Of a stretch of DNA of 64,000 bases, positions 46,865 to 57,759 are shown in pieces. Origin of the DNA: Acanthamoeba castellanii str. Neff (Eukaryota; Discosea; Longamoebia; Acanthamoebidae); contig NW_004457343.1 of assembly GCF_000313135.1 (NCBI RefSeq), positions 469,321-533,320 of the forward strand, in the 5' to 3' direction. Made by a program: the position numbers and the translations under genes. Every line of letters begins with the position of its first letter. The stretch's first letter is position 1. Below the pieces are notes generated by a model that saw nothing but the letters and a program-made list of their open reading frames with translations, searched no databases and had not been told where the DNA came from.

Positions 46865-47115
46865 TCTCGCGATGACGTTGGCACTGTACAAGTTGGGCTG
46901 TAAATCGGGAGAGGGGGATGAAAATCGTTGCGAGGGCACGCAGAGGTGAATCAACTGTTCTGCTCGAGCGCAGAAAAAAAGTTCTTTATTAATTTGAGCC
47001 AATGACAACCACCAAGTCGACAATAAGAAAATCCTATTTTCCCGGTTTTCTTTTTGCTTTTTGGATTTCCTGGTACGCTCGAAACGGAGGCAAAAGAGAT
47101 AGGAAGCTTCGCGAG

Positions 47116-47879
47116 ATGTTGAGGCAATCGTGTGGCCGGAGGGGATCTGGGCTGGCGCTGGCTCCGTATCGGGGCCTCCCGGTGCGCCGGACACTCAAGT
47201 GCAGGTCTGCGTCCTGTCTTTACTCCACAGCCGCCACGCCTTCCGCGATCAGCTCCGATTCCGCATGCACCGTACCGCTCTACTCCTCTTTTCATTTTTT
47301 ATTATTCGGATTATCATCAACATTCTACTATCGGCAATTTAATATTACTTTTATTTACATTTACATTTTGTATTTGTATTTTAACAACTCATTGTGGCGG
47401 CAGGCCGAGGCCGGGCGCATTTTCTCGGGCATCCAGCCCAAGGGCCACCTGCACCTGGGCAACTACCTCGGCGCCGTCGTCAACTGGCTGCAGCTCCAGG
47501 AGCAGCGCGTACGCCCCATTGACCCCCCCCCCAACTACACTGTCACTTGCTTGCGCACTCACGGCTCACTCTCGGGCGCGGTTGTGGTGCGGCGATGGCG
47601 TCAAGCGCAGAAGGGGGACAGGGACGGGGTGGTCTTCTGCGTGGTGAACATGCACTCCTACACGACGGACGTGACGCCGGAGGACCTGCGCGACAGCACG
47701 CGCGAGATGGCCATCGCGCTCCTCGCCTGCGGGATCGACCCCGAGAAGTGCATCCTCTACGCCCAGAGCGAGGTGGCCGAGCACGCGGAGCTGGCCTGGA
47801 TCCTGGGCTGTCGCACCACCATGGGCGCCCTCAATCGAATGACCCAGTACAAGGCATCGTCGTCTCGCCCATCACCACC

Positions 47880-47943
<64 letters not shown>

Positions 47944-49252
47944 CCTCATCCACCACCTTCACCGTCTTCCTCGCGCTGCGTGTCGAACCAAGTGTGACTG
48001 ACCCCATCAGCTGATGACATGAGTGCAGGAGAAGAAGGCGTCGCAGGGGGCCATGTTCGGCCTGTTCGCCTACCCCGTACTCATGGCCGCCGACATCTTG
48101 CTCTATCGGTGCGTCCTACCACTACCACCACTACTCCTACTACTACGCCTTGCCTGGCGAGGCGTCGCGTGCAGTCGCTTAACGTTCGCGGTGGGCGGTG
48201 GGCGGGGGCAGAGCAAGCCAAATTCCCGTGGGCGATGATCAGTTGCAGCACCTGGAGCTGGCCAGGGAGATTGCCGGTATCGTGGAGTCCGTTCGTGTGT
48301 GTGTTGTGTGTGTGTTGTGTGTGTTGTGTGTGTTGTGTGTGTTGTGTGTGTTGTGTGTGTGTGTGTTCATGCGCCCCAACTCACGCACGGCACGACCCGT
48401 CCGGTATGTGGCAACAGAGGCGTTCAACCGGCGCTACAACCGAACGCTGTTCCCGCTGCCCCAGCCGATATTGGGCCAGGCGACGCGTGTCATGAGCCTG
48501 CGCGACGGTACCGCCAAGATGAGCAAATCCGATCCCAACGACCGAAGCCGCATCAACCTCACCGACAGCAAGGACGAGGTGCCTCCGACCTCCAAGCTCG
48601 GCGGGCTGGTGGTCATTCTATTCCTACGTCTGACCATTGTCTCTCATGTGTGTCGTGTGCGTGTCGTGTGCGTGTGCGTGTCGTGTGCTGCGTGTGTCGT
48701 GTCTGTTAGATCTTGTTCAAGCTGCAGAAGGCCAAGACTGACCCACTTCCCGGCATCGTTTACGATCCCGAGAACAGGCCGGGTACGCGCGTCGTTTGGC
48801 ACAGCCACGATCGATTATTTGTTTATTCTTGTTTGTTTGTTTGTTAATTCATTTATTTGTTTTGGCTGTGTTCAGAGCTGGCCAATTTGCTGAGCATCTT
48901 CTCGGCGCTGACCAACCGCTCGGTCGAGTCGCTGTGCCACGAGTACGCCGACGCCAAGATGCCCGACTTCAAGAACGCTCTGGCGCCGCACCTCGTGGTA
49001 CCACATGCACACGCAGTGGCCAGGCTCTGCGCCACATTTGCGTTGTCTCATGACACACGACACACGCGTACATGGCGCACGACACGAACGGCTTTGGTGC
49101 AGGACACGGTGGGGCCGATCGGCGAGCGGATTCGGGAGCTGCGGGACAAGCCGCAGTGGGTGGAGGACGTGTTGCAGCAGGGGGCCAGCAGGGCGCGCAC
49201 CATCGCCCGACGCAACCTGCAAGAGGTCAAGCAGGTCATCGGCATGCTTTGA
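47116..49252 (+). CDS. WARS2: Tryptophanyl-tRNA synthetase, probably mitochondrial
   Basis: About nine exons. Exon 1 (47116-47271) encodes an Arg/Ser-rich leader, MLRQSCGRRGSGLALAPYR, with no acidic residue in its first forty or so positions: a good mitochondrial targeting sequence. Exon 2 (47404-47508) starts RIFSGIQPKGHLHLGNYLGA, where HLHLGN is the class I HIGH motif. Later come HAELAWILGCRTTMGALNRM, FGLFAYPVLMAADILLYR, IPVGDDQLQHLELAREIA and KMSKSDPNDRSRI (KMSKS). The end EDVLQQGASRARTIARRNLQ matches bacterial/mitochondrial TrpRS C-termini. It charges tRNA-Trp with tryptophan. Introns hold (ATC)n (47880-47941) and GTGTT-type repeats (48298-48367). The stop TGA is 43 bp from the convergent Kelch-BTB stop. 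Confidence 0.94.
47880..47941. repeat. (ATC)n trinucleotide microsatellite in a TrpRS intron
   Basis: About 20 uninterrupted TCA/ATC units within an intron. Confidence 0.97.
48298..48367. repeat. GTGTGTTGT-type imperfect tandem repeat in a TrpRS intron
   Basis: A T/G-only stretch of repeated GTGTGTTGT-like units. Confidence 0.9.
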
Positions 49253-49295
49253 ATTCGCCTTTCTTTTTTTATTTTATTCGCCCAATGCGAAAGGT

Positions 49296-52200
49296 TCAGT
49301 CCTGGCGTTCGCGTATGGCTGCCTGGAGGTGCGGGGGCAGGGCGGCGAGCTGCTGGTTGAACTCGGCGCTGGTGTTGGTACTCTGGGCGAGCAGGCCCAC
49401 GCAGTGGTAGCGCAGCTCGTGGGCGTCAAAGTGCTCGCTGGTGTCGAGCACGAAGAACACGTTCTCCTCGTCGACGGCCTTGCTCGAGATCACGAACCGC
49501 TCGACGAACAGCTTGAGCTCGCCCAGGAGGTACTCGTTGGCCACACCCACCAGCTCGAGCGCCTCGTCCACCTCCAGGTGGCCCACATCCACCCTGCCCA
49601 ACCCAATGACGTGGTGAGTCCAGAGCTCCGGCCAAACACGCACGGCACACGACACACACGACACACACGACACACGGCACACACGGCACACGGCACACGG
49701 CACAGCGGATAGACACCGATCGGTGTAGAGGAAGGCGAGGATGACGTCGAGGGCCTGGGGGGACACGTTCTCGCTGAGCTCCAGCAGTCGGACCTCCTCG
49801 TTGGACTCATGGCCATCGAAGCGCAGCATCGCCCTGAAATACTCACCTATCGACAAATTGTGCACACGCACACATGTGAGCGAGCACAACCCGACCAATA
49901 CTTTAGGTGTGCGTGTGCGTGTGCGTGTGCGTGTGCGTGTGCGTGTGCGTGTGCGTGTGCGTGTGCGTGTGGAGAGGGAGAGAAGCGTTACTCCTGGCGG
50001 CGAGCATGAAGCGATGCGCCGATCGAGCGGGCGCGTCTCCGCCGTTCTGCTGCAACTTGAGGGTGATGTCCTGCAGCTTCGCCTTTTGTTGCTTCTGCTG
50101 CCGCTCCTGCTTGAGCATGTCGTGGAGGGCGTTGACCAGGGGCGGCAGGGTCTCGCTGTGGATGACCTCCCGCTCGGGCAGCACCCGACGCGGCGCCCCG
50201 CCCTTCGACTCCACCAGCAGGTCGGCCAGCCCGACCACCGGGTGGCGTGCGTTGATGTCCAGCAGCTGCGCGACCACTTCGGTGTCGTCGGTCGTGAGGC
50301 TCTTCTTGACCTGGCTGCGGCCGCACTCCTCCGCAAAGGCCGCGTCGTCGCCGCTTCGATCGGCAAAGAGGCCCGTGTAGAGGAAGTGCACGAAGTGGGT
50401 CCACGCCTCGGGGTCGCCCTCCACATCGACCACGCAGCCGCGCTCATCGTGAGGCCCTGACGAGGCCAGTTCGAACAGCGAAGGGCAACGCGCCGCTACG
50501 AGCGCCCGATGGGCCGCGATTTGGTGGTCCTGTCTGCATTCACCGGTGGTGGGTGAGCAACCGAGCACCGTGTGTCGACACTGAAGCAATGGGCCGGAAA
50601 GGGAGTGTGTACGCCGGCGATGACGAGCGGACGCGGATGGTCATATCGCTGAGCGTGCCCTGCTTCAAGAGGCGGCTGAGATCGGTGACGAGCCCGCTGG
50701 TCACGATGCCTGCATCGCGCACACACAACAGCCCCTCCCCCCAATAAGATCGCCCGCACGCAGTCGCTCGTGCCAATGTTTGTAGGTCGCGCACCGGTCT
50801 CGAGAATGGCCATGTCGTTCTGGCAGCCCCAGTCCAGGTCGTACCCTGCCGACGGTGGTACCCACAGTGGTCAGCCACAGATGGCGATGGATGTGGGGGG
50901 GGGAGGAGGTGTTGGACGCTGTCGCTGGGCCGGTCGTGCGTACCGCCGAACATGAGAATCTTGTTGCCGCCGAACACGCAGCAGGCGTGGTAGTACCGCG
51001 GCAGATAGTTTTCCGGGTTGGCGCTCGTCGCCTGCCGCTTCCACGTGCGGTGGTCTGATTCGTGCGTGTGCGGCGATCACAAGAAATGGCGATGTCGGCT
51101 GCGGCGCGTGCGGCGGTGTGTTTGCGGTGGCGCGCGTGCGAGAAAGAGAGAGAGAGAGAGTGCCGCGTACGCAGATCGAAGACGTAGATCTCGGTCGAAC
51201 TCGAGTTGAAGGCTTTGCCGCCGATGACCACCATTTGCGAACCGACCTGCTGTGCGCTGTGGCCAAACAGACTCGGGACGGGAAAGCTGTCCGCGGCTGG
51301 CTCGAGGAAGTCCATTTCCTTGAAGTCTGACACACGTCAACACCGCACACGCACCATACCACCGCACACGCACACACCATACCACCGCACGCACACACAC
51401 CATCAGCAGACATGACGCACACGGCACACTGACGAATTTTGCAATCGGGCGGCACCAGGGGAAATGAGTCGGACGTCATCGAAGGTGTACTTGTAGTCCT
51501 TGCCGCCGAAGAGCAGCACCGACGTGTCGTTGACCGACACCAGCGTGTGACTGTTGCGCCCACACCACCCACCGCGGTGAGGTTAGCTTCTAATCATCGG
51601 GCCAGACAGGAAGAGAAGGCGAATGGTGAGAGATCGCTCACCCGAATCGCGGCTCTGGGTACTGCGTGCCAACGTCGATGGCCTCCCATCGCCACGGTTT
51701 TTCTAAATATGCCGTGCGCGTGTGCGGTGGTGCGTGTGCGTGTGCGGTGGTGCGTGTGCGGTGAGTGATGCGTGCGTTGTTGTTGTTGTTGTTGTTGTTT
51801 CACATGGTTGGTATGCATCACGTGTACAGGACGGGAAGCGTACTGGGGTCGGTGCTGGTGTGGAGCACCCAAAAGCAGCGGTCCTGGACCATGGTCTTGT
51901 TGGTTCCTCCGGAAATGAGAATACGGTCGCCCTTGAGCACCACCGCCGCATGACCTGATACCGCACATGAGATTCATGTGTGTAGCTTGTGTGCATCGGT
52001 GTATCATGTGTGTGCCGTGTGTGTGTGTGTGTGGTGTGTGTGTGTGTGTTATGTGAGGTTTCAGGGTGGTGGTGACAATGTGGTCGCACCAGAACGGCGT
52101 TGTGGAAAGTCGTCCGCTTGCGGTGTCGCCTCGGCGGCTCGCGAGTCCGGCTGCTTGCGTGGGCTCACGGTCGTCGCCACAGAGGTCCACGTCTTGGTGG

Positions 52201-52962
52201 TCAAGTCGAACACGTCCACAGCGTTCAGCTCCAGGTCTACAGTTCTGTTCGCGTGGTAGTATCGGGCAACAACCTCCATCGACTCGCCGCCGATCATCAC
52301 CACCCTACATTCACCTCAAGATGGTTTGTTTAGGTCCGATCTCCACCATAATTTAAGTTAAAATGGTGATGACAAAACGTAAGACCAGCACCTGTTGCCC
52401 GAGATCACGGACGCCGTGTGGTACGCCCTCGCCGCCGGACACTGCTCCGACGCCGGCTCCACACTCGTCCACTCCCACGTCTCTGTTGTGTAACCACGTT
52501 CGACACGACCATTAAAACAATCATTAAGTGGATAATTAAGTAAAGAATTGATTTTACTATTTTTAGTCAAATTAAATAATAAATAAATAAATGCAAATAA
52601 ATTGGCGTACTTGTGTTGAGGAGGAAGGCATCGCGGAGAGTCCTATGGGTGTCGGAAAGGCCGCCGAACACAAGCACCTCCGAGCCGCTGGTGCCGAGCG
52701 CGGAGGCCGTGTGGGCCATACGCACGGAGGGTGGAGTGCCCTTGACCCCAGCGTCGGCCCGGCGAGTGGAGCGCCAGGCGTCCAGCTCCTGGGCGCGTGT
52801 GGTACCACCCCCGCCACCAGGGGCCGCCTTTTTGCTCACCACCTCGGGCTTGAGCCACTGCCACACCGCGCCACCCGCACCAGCCTCCTCGCTCCCGATT
52901 CGGGCCGTCATCGAAGCATGGGTCACACTGACCCACCGCGACTGCGCTACTTCTGCTTCCAT
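49296..52962 (-). CDS. Kelch-repeat protein with BTB domains (LZTR1-like)
   Basis: A multi-exon gene from ATG 52962 (MEAEVAQSRWVSVTH) to TGA 49298-49296. The N-terminal half is a Kelch propeller; each blade shows GG after a hydrophobic strand and a downstream Trp/Tyr: VRMAHTASAL ... EVLVFGGLSD, ARAYHTASVISGNR with VVMIGGES, HAAVVLKGDRILISGGTN, HTLVSVNDTSVLLFGGKDY, HSAQQVGSQMVVIGGKAF and YYHACCVFGGNKILMFGG. The C-terminal half has a BTB domain (SDMTIRV ... IAAHRALVAARCPSLFEL, split by an insert of about 100 residues) and a second BTB/BACK-like part (FRAMLRFDGHESNEEVRLLE, ALDVILAFLYTDR, LGELKLFVERFV). The order is that of LZTR1, a CUL3 adaptor for RAS proteins. The target in this organism is unknown. 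An intron holds a long GTGTGC repeat. Confidence 0.85.
49907..49969. repeat. (GTGTGC)n hexanucleotide repeat in a Kelch-BTB intron
   Basis: About ten perfect units, alternating purine-pyrimidine throughout. Confidence 0.95.
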
Positions 52963-53109
52963 CGCTTCGGCTGTCGTCGCAGGCTATTGCTGCTGTCTCG
53001 AGAGCAAGCAATGATAAAATATGCAATTTCAGATAAAATAGTTTTTGCTATTTTTCTCATATTCTTTCGTGCAAAACAGTTTATTTTTACATTTTGTGGT
53101 GCCCTGGCG

Positions 53110-54929
53110 TCAGGGGAAGGCCAGGGCCAGGTCCCAGAGGGCGAGGTTGTGGTCGAAGGCGGTGACGAGGAGGTCGTCGGCCACGGCAGTGTAGAGGTGG
53201 CGCAGCGGATCGCAGTCCCCGGGCGGATGGAACACCTTGCGCTCGCAGGTGGCAAAGTCGTGCACCACCACACACTTCTGGCCCATCGAGTAGATGTTGC
53301 CCGTCATGATGGCCTTGCGCCCGTCGGCGTAGGCGAAGCTGGCCTCGCCCGACCGCAGGGAGAGCTCCCTGTGGGGCGGCTGCGGCGACGCGATGTGCAT
53401 GCCGAAGACGGTGGGGCACCACACGGCGTGGTGGTTGTAGGAGACGTCGCTGCTGGCCCAGTTGAGCTGCAGGCTTCGGCACTCCTCCAGATCGCTCCAC
53501 CGAAACACGTGTGTCGAATCCACTGGAAAGCATGGCACGAGCGTGGCGTGAGCGAACTGCGACACCACACACACACACACACACCCACACACACACCCAC
53601 ACATACACACACACACGCACACACACGCACACGCACACAACACACAACACACATACACGACACGGAGTGATGCTGGTAATGCGTACACGGCATGGCGGAG
53701 CAGAGGAAGGTGTCGGAGACGTCGTCCTGGTCCATGTGCCAGCGCTGGACCCGCTCGGAGTTGAAGAGCGCGGTCGGTATAAGTTCCTTGACGACGTCGC
53801 CCGTGCGGAGGTCGACCACCAGCAGGCTCGTGGCGCCGCCGATGACGAGGCAGTCGTGGTGACTCACCATCCCCGAAGCACAGTGCTCAGGTGCTGAACG
53901 TGTGTGAGAGCCCGAAGTGAGCCTTGATGTGTCTGTCGTGTGTCGTGTGTGTTGTGCGTGTCGTGTGTGTCGTGTGTGTCGTGTGTGGTTTGATGCGTAC
54001 GAATGGCAATGGTCGATACGAGCTGCGCTCTCGCCATGTCGTACACGGAGACCTTGTCGGGCAGGGCGCCGCAGCTGACGGCGAGCCACGCCTTGGGCTG
54101 GTTGACGGCGAATTCGATCTCGCCCTCCGCCTCGCGGACGGTGAGCTTCGCCGACGGGTCGCCCTTCCGGAAGGCGCACACGCCGCTGTTGCCCGCCACC
54201 ACCAGCCAGTCGCGCGTCTGCTTGAGCGCCGGCATGCGGTAGAGGTTGCCGTGGCGCGAGTGCGCCGCGCCCAGATCGTAGGTCGTGGCCTGTTCGAGCC
54301 TGCGCTCGCCGCGTCGCAGCACCAGCGAGTGGACCTTGCCCCGGTCGCCCGACGCGTAGATGATGCGCGTCCGCGACTTGACCCCGCCGCTGCTGTCCAC
54401 CATCAGGTTGCACCCGAAGGGCTTCCGCTTCATACTCACCGGAAGCTGGGCGCGATAGGGCTCGATTTCATCGATGCGGGTCCACCGGATATCGCGAATG
54501 TAGTGCTCTCTCCAACGACCCTGCAGCCTGCGCCGAATTAAAATCAAAAATATTAGGATAATATCAATATTTAAATAAAATATTAAAATAAAGAACGAAA
54601 TGATTTAAAAGAATGAAGGCGGCGGGGGGGGGGGCGCACGAAGGGTCGGGAAAGATAGGGGGCTGGTCCTGGAGCTCGCGAAAGGGGGAGCAGGTGAAGC
54701 GCCAGCGGTGGAGGTCACGCCACACGCTCTCGGTGATGCAGTACAGGCGGCGGCAGGTGGCCCCGACGCGCGCCACGGCCGCCACTGCCTCCTCGCTGCA
54801 GTGCGGTTCGCGCCGGGCGCTGCGCCACTTGGGCTTACCCGGCCGCTGCACCGGCGACCCCGCACTGCGGGAGGGGCTCAACAAGAAGGAGACGACATAC
54901 AACAGCAGCTCGTCGGGCAGCTCCTCCAT
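53110..54929 (-). CDS. F-box protein with C-terminal beta-propeller-like region
   Basis: Exons from ATG 54929 (MEELPDELLLYVVSFLLSPS) to TGA 53112-53110. The F-box is the N-terminal LPDELL ... GATCRRLYCITESVWRDLHR. Exon 1 ends PPIFPDPS and joins in phase to LQGRWREHYIRDIRWTRID, a linker common after F-boxes. The rest has repeated hydrophobic strands (DWLVVAGNSGVCAF, AWLAVSCGALPDKVSVYD, DCLVIGGATSLLVVDLRTGD, DDLLVTAFDHNLALWDLALA) consistent with a WD-like propeller. F-box proteins bring substrates to SCF ubiquitin ligases. The frame is open upstream of the ATG (…EILKPEGKFEAY) with a possible acceptor near 54967, so an upstream exon cannot be excluded. Confidence 0.82.
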
Positions 54930-55036
54930 GTACGCCTCAAACTTGCCCTCTGGCTTCAAAATCTCTGCGATGAGATGATCTCCTTTCGATTTGAAACAAC
55001 AAAACGAAAGGTTTATTTCTTTTTTATTTTTATTAT

Positions 55037-57687
55037 TTACACGTTGTCACCGCCACACCGCCGGTGGCTCCCCCCGATCTGTGCCTCGAGACTGGCCGTG
55101 ACCTCCTCCATGGAGGGCCTCTTGTCCTGATGCTATGAGTGCACCAACATAAGGGCGAGCGCCCCGCGTCCAAGTGAGAATGAAACAAACCAATGCGGTG
55201 GTGTGGAGCGTTAAGGTTACCTTGTGCCAGCAGCGCTGCATGAGCTGCTTGAATTCGGGCGGACAGTCGGAGGGCACATCGGGCCGCTTGCCGTCGAGGA
55301 TTTCCAGCGCGACGCTCATGAAGGTCTGGTCGGCGTAGGGCACCTTGCGCGTGAGCACCTCCCACATCACGATGCCGAAGCTGCGCACACGAGAGCCGCC
55401 ACAGGCATCAATCAGCGTCATCGCGCATTGATGGATTATGGAGTCGAAGTCGACGTCAACACACACGTACCTGTAGACGTCGGCCTTTTCGCTGTAATTG
55501 TCGCCTTTGATGATCTCCGGGGCGGTCCAGCAGGGCGTGCCGCACCGGGTCATCGTCGCGTTCTCCTCCTTGATGCGGGCAAACCCAAAGTCGGCCACCT
55601 TCACGTTCCACGCTTCGTCCACCTGTTTTTACATCATTAGCGTCGTTGGTCGTGTCGTGTCGTGTCGTGTGTTATATAAGAGATCGGTAGTGTGTGCGTG
55701 CGGTACCAAAAGGTTAGAAGACTTCAGATCGCGGTGCAGAATAACCGGCTCGAGAGAGTGAAGATAGGAGATGGCGAGGGAGGCCCCATGCAGCATGCGC
55801 AGGCGCTGCTGCCAGGGCAGCTTGAGCGTCGCGTCGGAGAGGAGCGTGCGCAGAGAGCCCCGCTTCACAAACTCCATCACGATACACAAATTGGGGCTCC
55901 GCACACACGCCCCTGTGTCGAGTTGCGTGTGAGAGTCTGCGATGGCCCAGGTGCGCCAGGTTGGGTGTGTGCGGTGTACCGATGAAGAGGACGATGTTGG
56001 GGTGGTGCAGCTCGGAGAGGAAGGCCACTTCGGCGCGGAACTCGAGCATGAGTCGCTCGGTGAGCTTCTGCTTGATGAACCGCTTCACGGCCACCTCTAC
56101 GCCCTTCCACTTGGCCATGTAGACCAAGCCGTATGACCCGGTGCCCACTTGCTCTCCCAGAGCCAGGTCCTCGTAATCAATGATCCACCTGTCATTCCAC
56201 ACATACAGGTCACACACGGCGCACCAGGGCACAAAAAGCGAAAGCGAAAGCGAAAGTTATTGCATTGATTGTATGACGAAAAGAACTGAAGAGAGTGGCT
56301 GCGGTACCGACAGAGGTTGGCGCTGGTAAGGAACACCTCCTTGTTGTCCAGCAGGGCATAGGTGGAGGAGCCTGGGGAGGAGTCGGAGGTGGGCGGCGTG
56401 AAGTGGTCCTCTTTTGCTTTTTTGGCCTCGTCTCCGTATGCCTGCACAACTGCAGTTCCGCCAGCCCCACATGTTTCCTGGGCATTCGTAGCGAGTTAGG
56501 GTTAGGAAGCCTGGTACACGCACACGCACACGCACACGCACACGCACCAACGGCCAAGTAAGACTTACCGCGTAAGACGTGTCCCTGCGCGAAGAACGCA
56601 AGAAATCGATGGGCGCACGCATGGAGTCCGACGAGTGCCCCAGGGAATCACTGGCGCGTATCGAGGCCAAAGAAGACGAAAAAGAAGTGTGCGAGCCTGG
56701 AGACGTCTTGGGGAAGAAGCGCGCCTCCAGACCCTCCACTTTCAACTCGAAGAATAGCTCCTGGTCTACATGGACCCATCAGAAAAGGGTGAGTCCGTGC
56801 CCCCTTTAAAGCTACTGCGGGTATGGTTACCTGTGGATTGGAGAAGGTCGAGCGTCCCAGAGGGTTGGAGCCGCTTGATGAGCGCTCTGTCGGTGGCGGT
56901 GGCATCGAGGTCCCTCCGCAGTGAGTCTGTCACCAGCACTTGGCCACCCTGTGCCACGGAAGCCAGTTTGGCCGCACACTTTACCGCCACGCCTGGTTGT
57001 CGGTAGTGAGAAGTTAGAGGTTGTGTGTCGTGTGTGTGTCGTGTGTGTGTGATGTGTGTGTGTGTGTGTGTTACGACAGGGACGTACCAGCGTATTGCGT
57101 AGAGCGGTAGACAGGTTCTCGCACGACCTTGGGCCGTCCAAGGTGGAAGCCCATCCGTACACGAGGCCCACGAAACAGAAGGCCATCGCTCGCAATGCCC
57201 CACTCCTCCGCCGCAGCTGGGCACTTGAGAAGCTCCTGTCACCACCGGTCGTGAGCTTGAGCTGTGCCACCCAGCGGAACGAATGACGCGCACCTCCGGC
57301 CACTCTGCCTTGAGCAGCGCGTTCTGCACGTCGGTGGCCCACCGGACGGCATCGATCGACTTCTGGAAGGCGACACAGAACGAGCCCTCGCCGTGGTTCC
57401 CGATGGCAGTCAACACTGCCTCGTATCCTGCATGGACGAGACTCAATACGTCAGCGCATCTCGACTCAATTTTGCCACGAGCGTTGCTGCAGAGTGCAGA
57501 CGGAGAAGATGACGTGGAGCCAGGCGCACCTCCGTGCTTTTTCATGAGGTCGCGTAAGATGTCGTTGTGGATGAGGGTCGCATCGCGCATGGCCGCAGCG
57601 TTCCAATCCCACAAGGCGTCGCCGTTGGCTATGTCCGAGAAGCCTATCACCACCTCTCCACGTGGCGGCTTGGTACCGCCGGCGCCC

Positions 57688-57759
<72 letters not shown>

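Noticed and set aside
47880..47941. ATC array as a CRISPR-like or regulatory repeat
   Set aside because: Simple trinucleotide microsatellite within an intron of a eukaryotic gene; no spacers.
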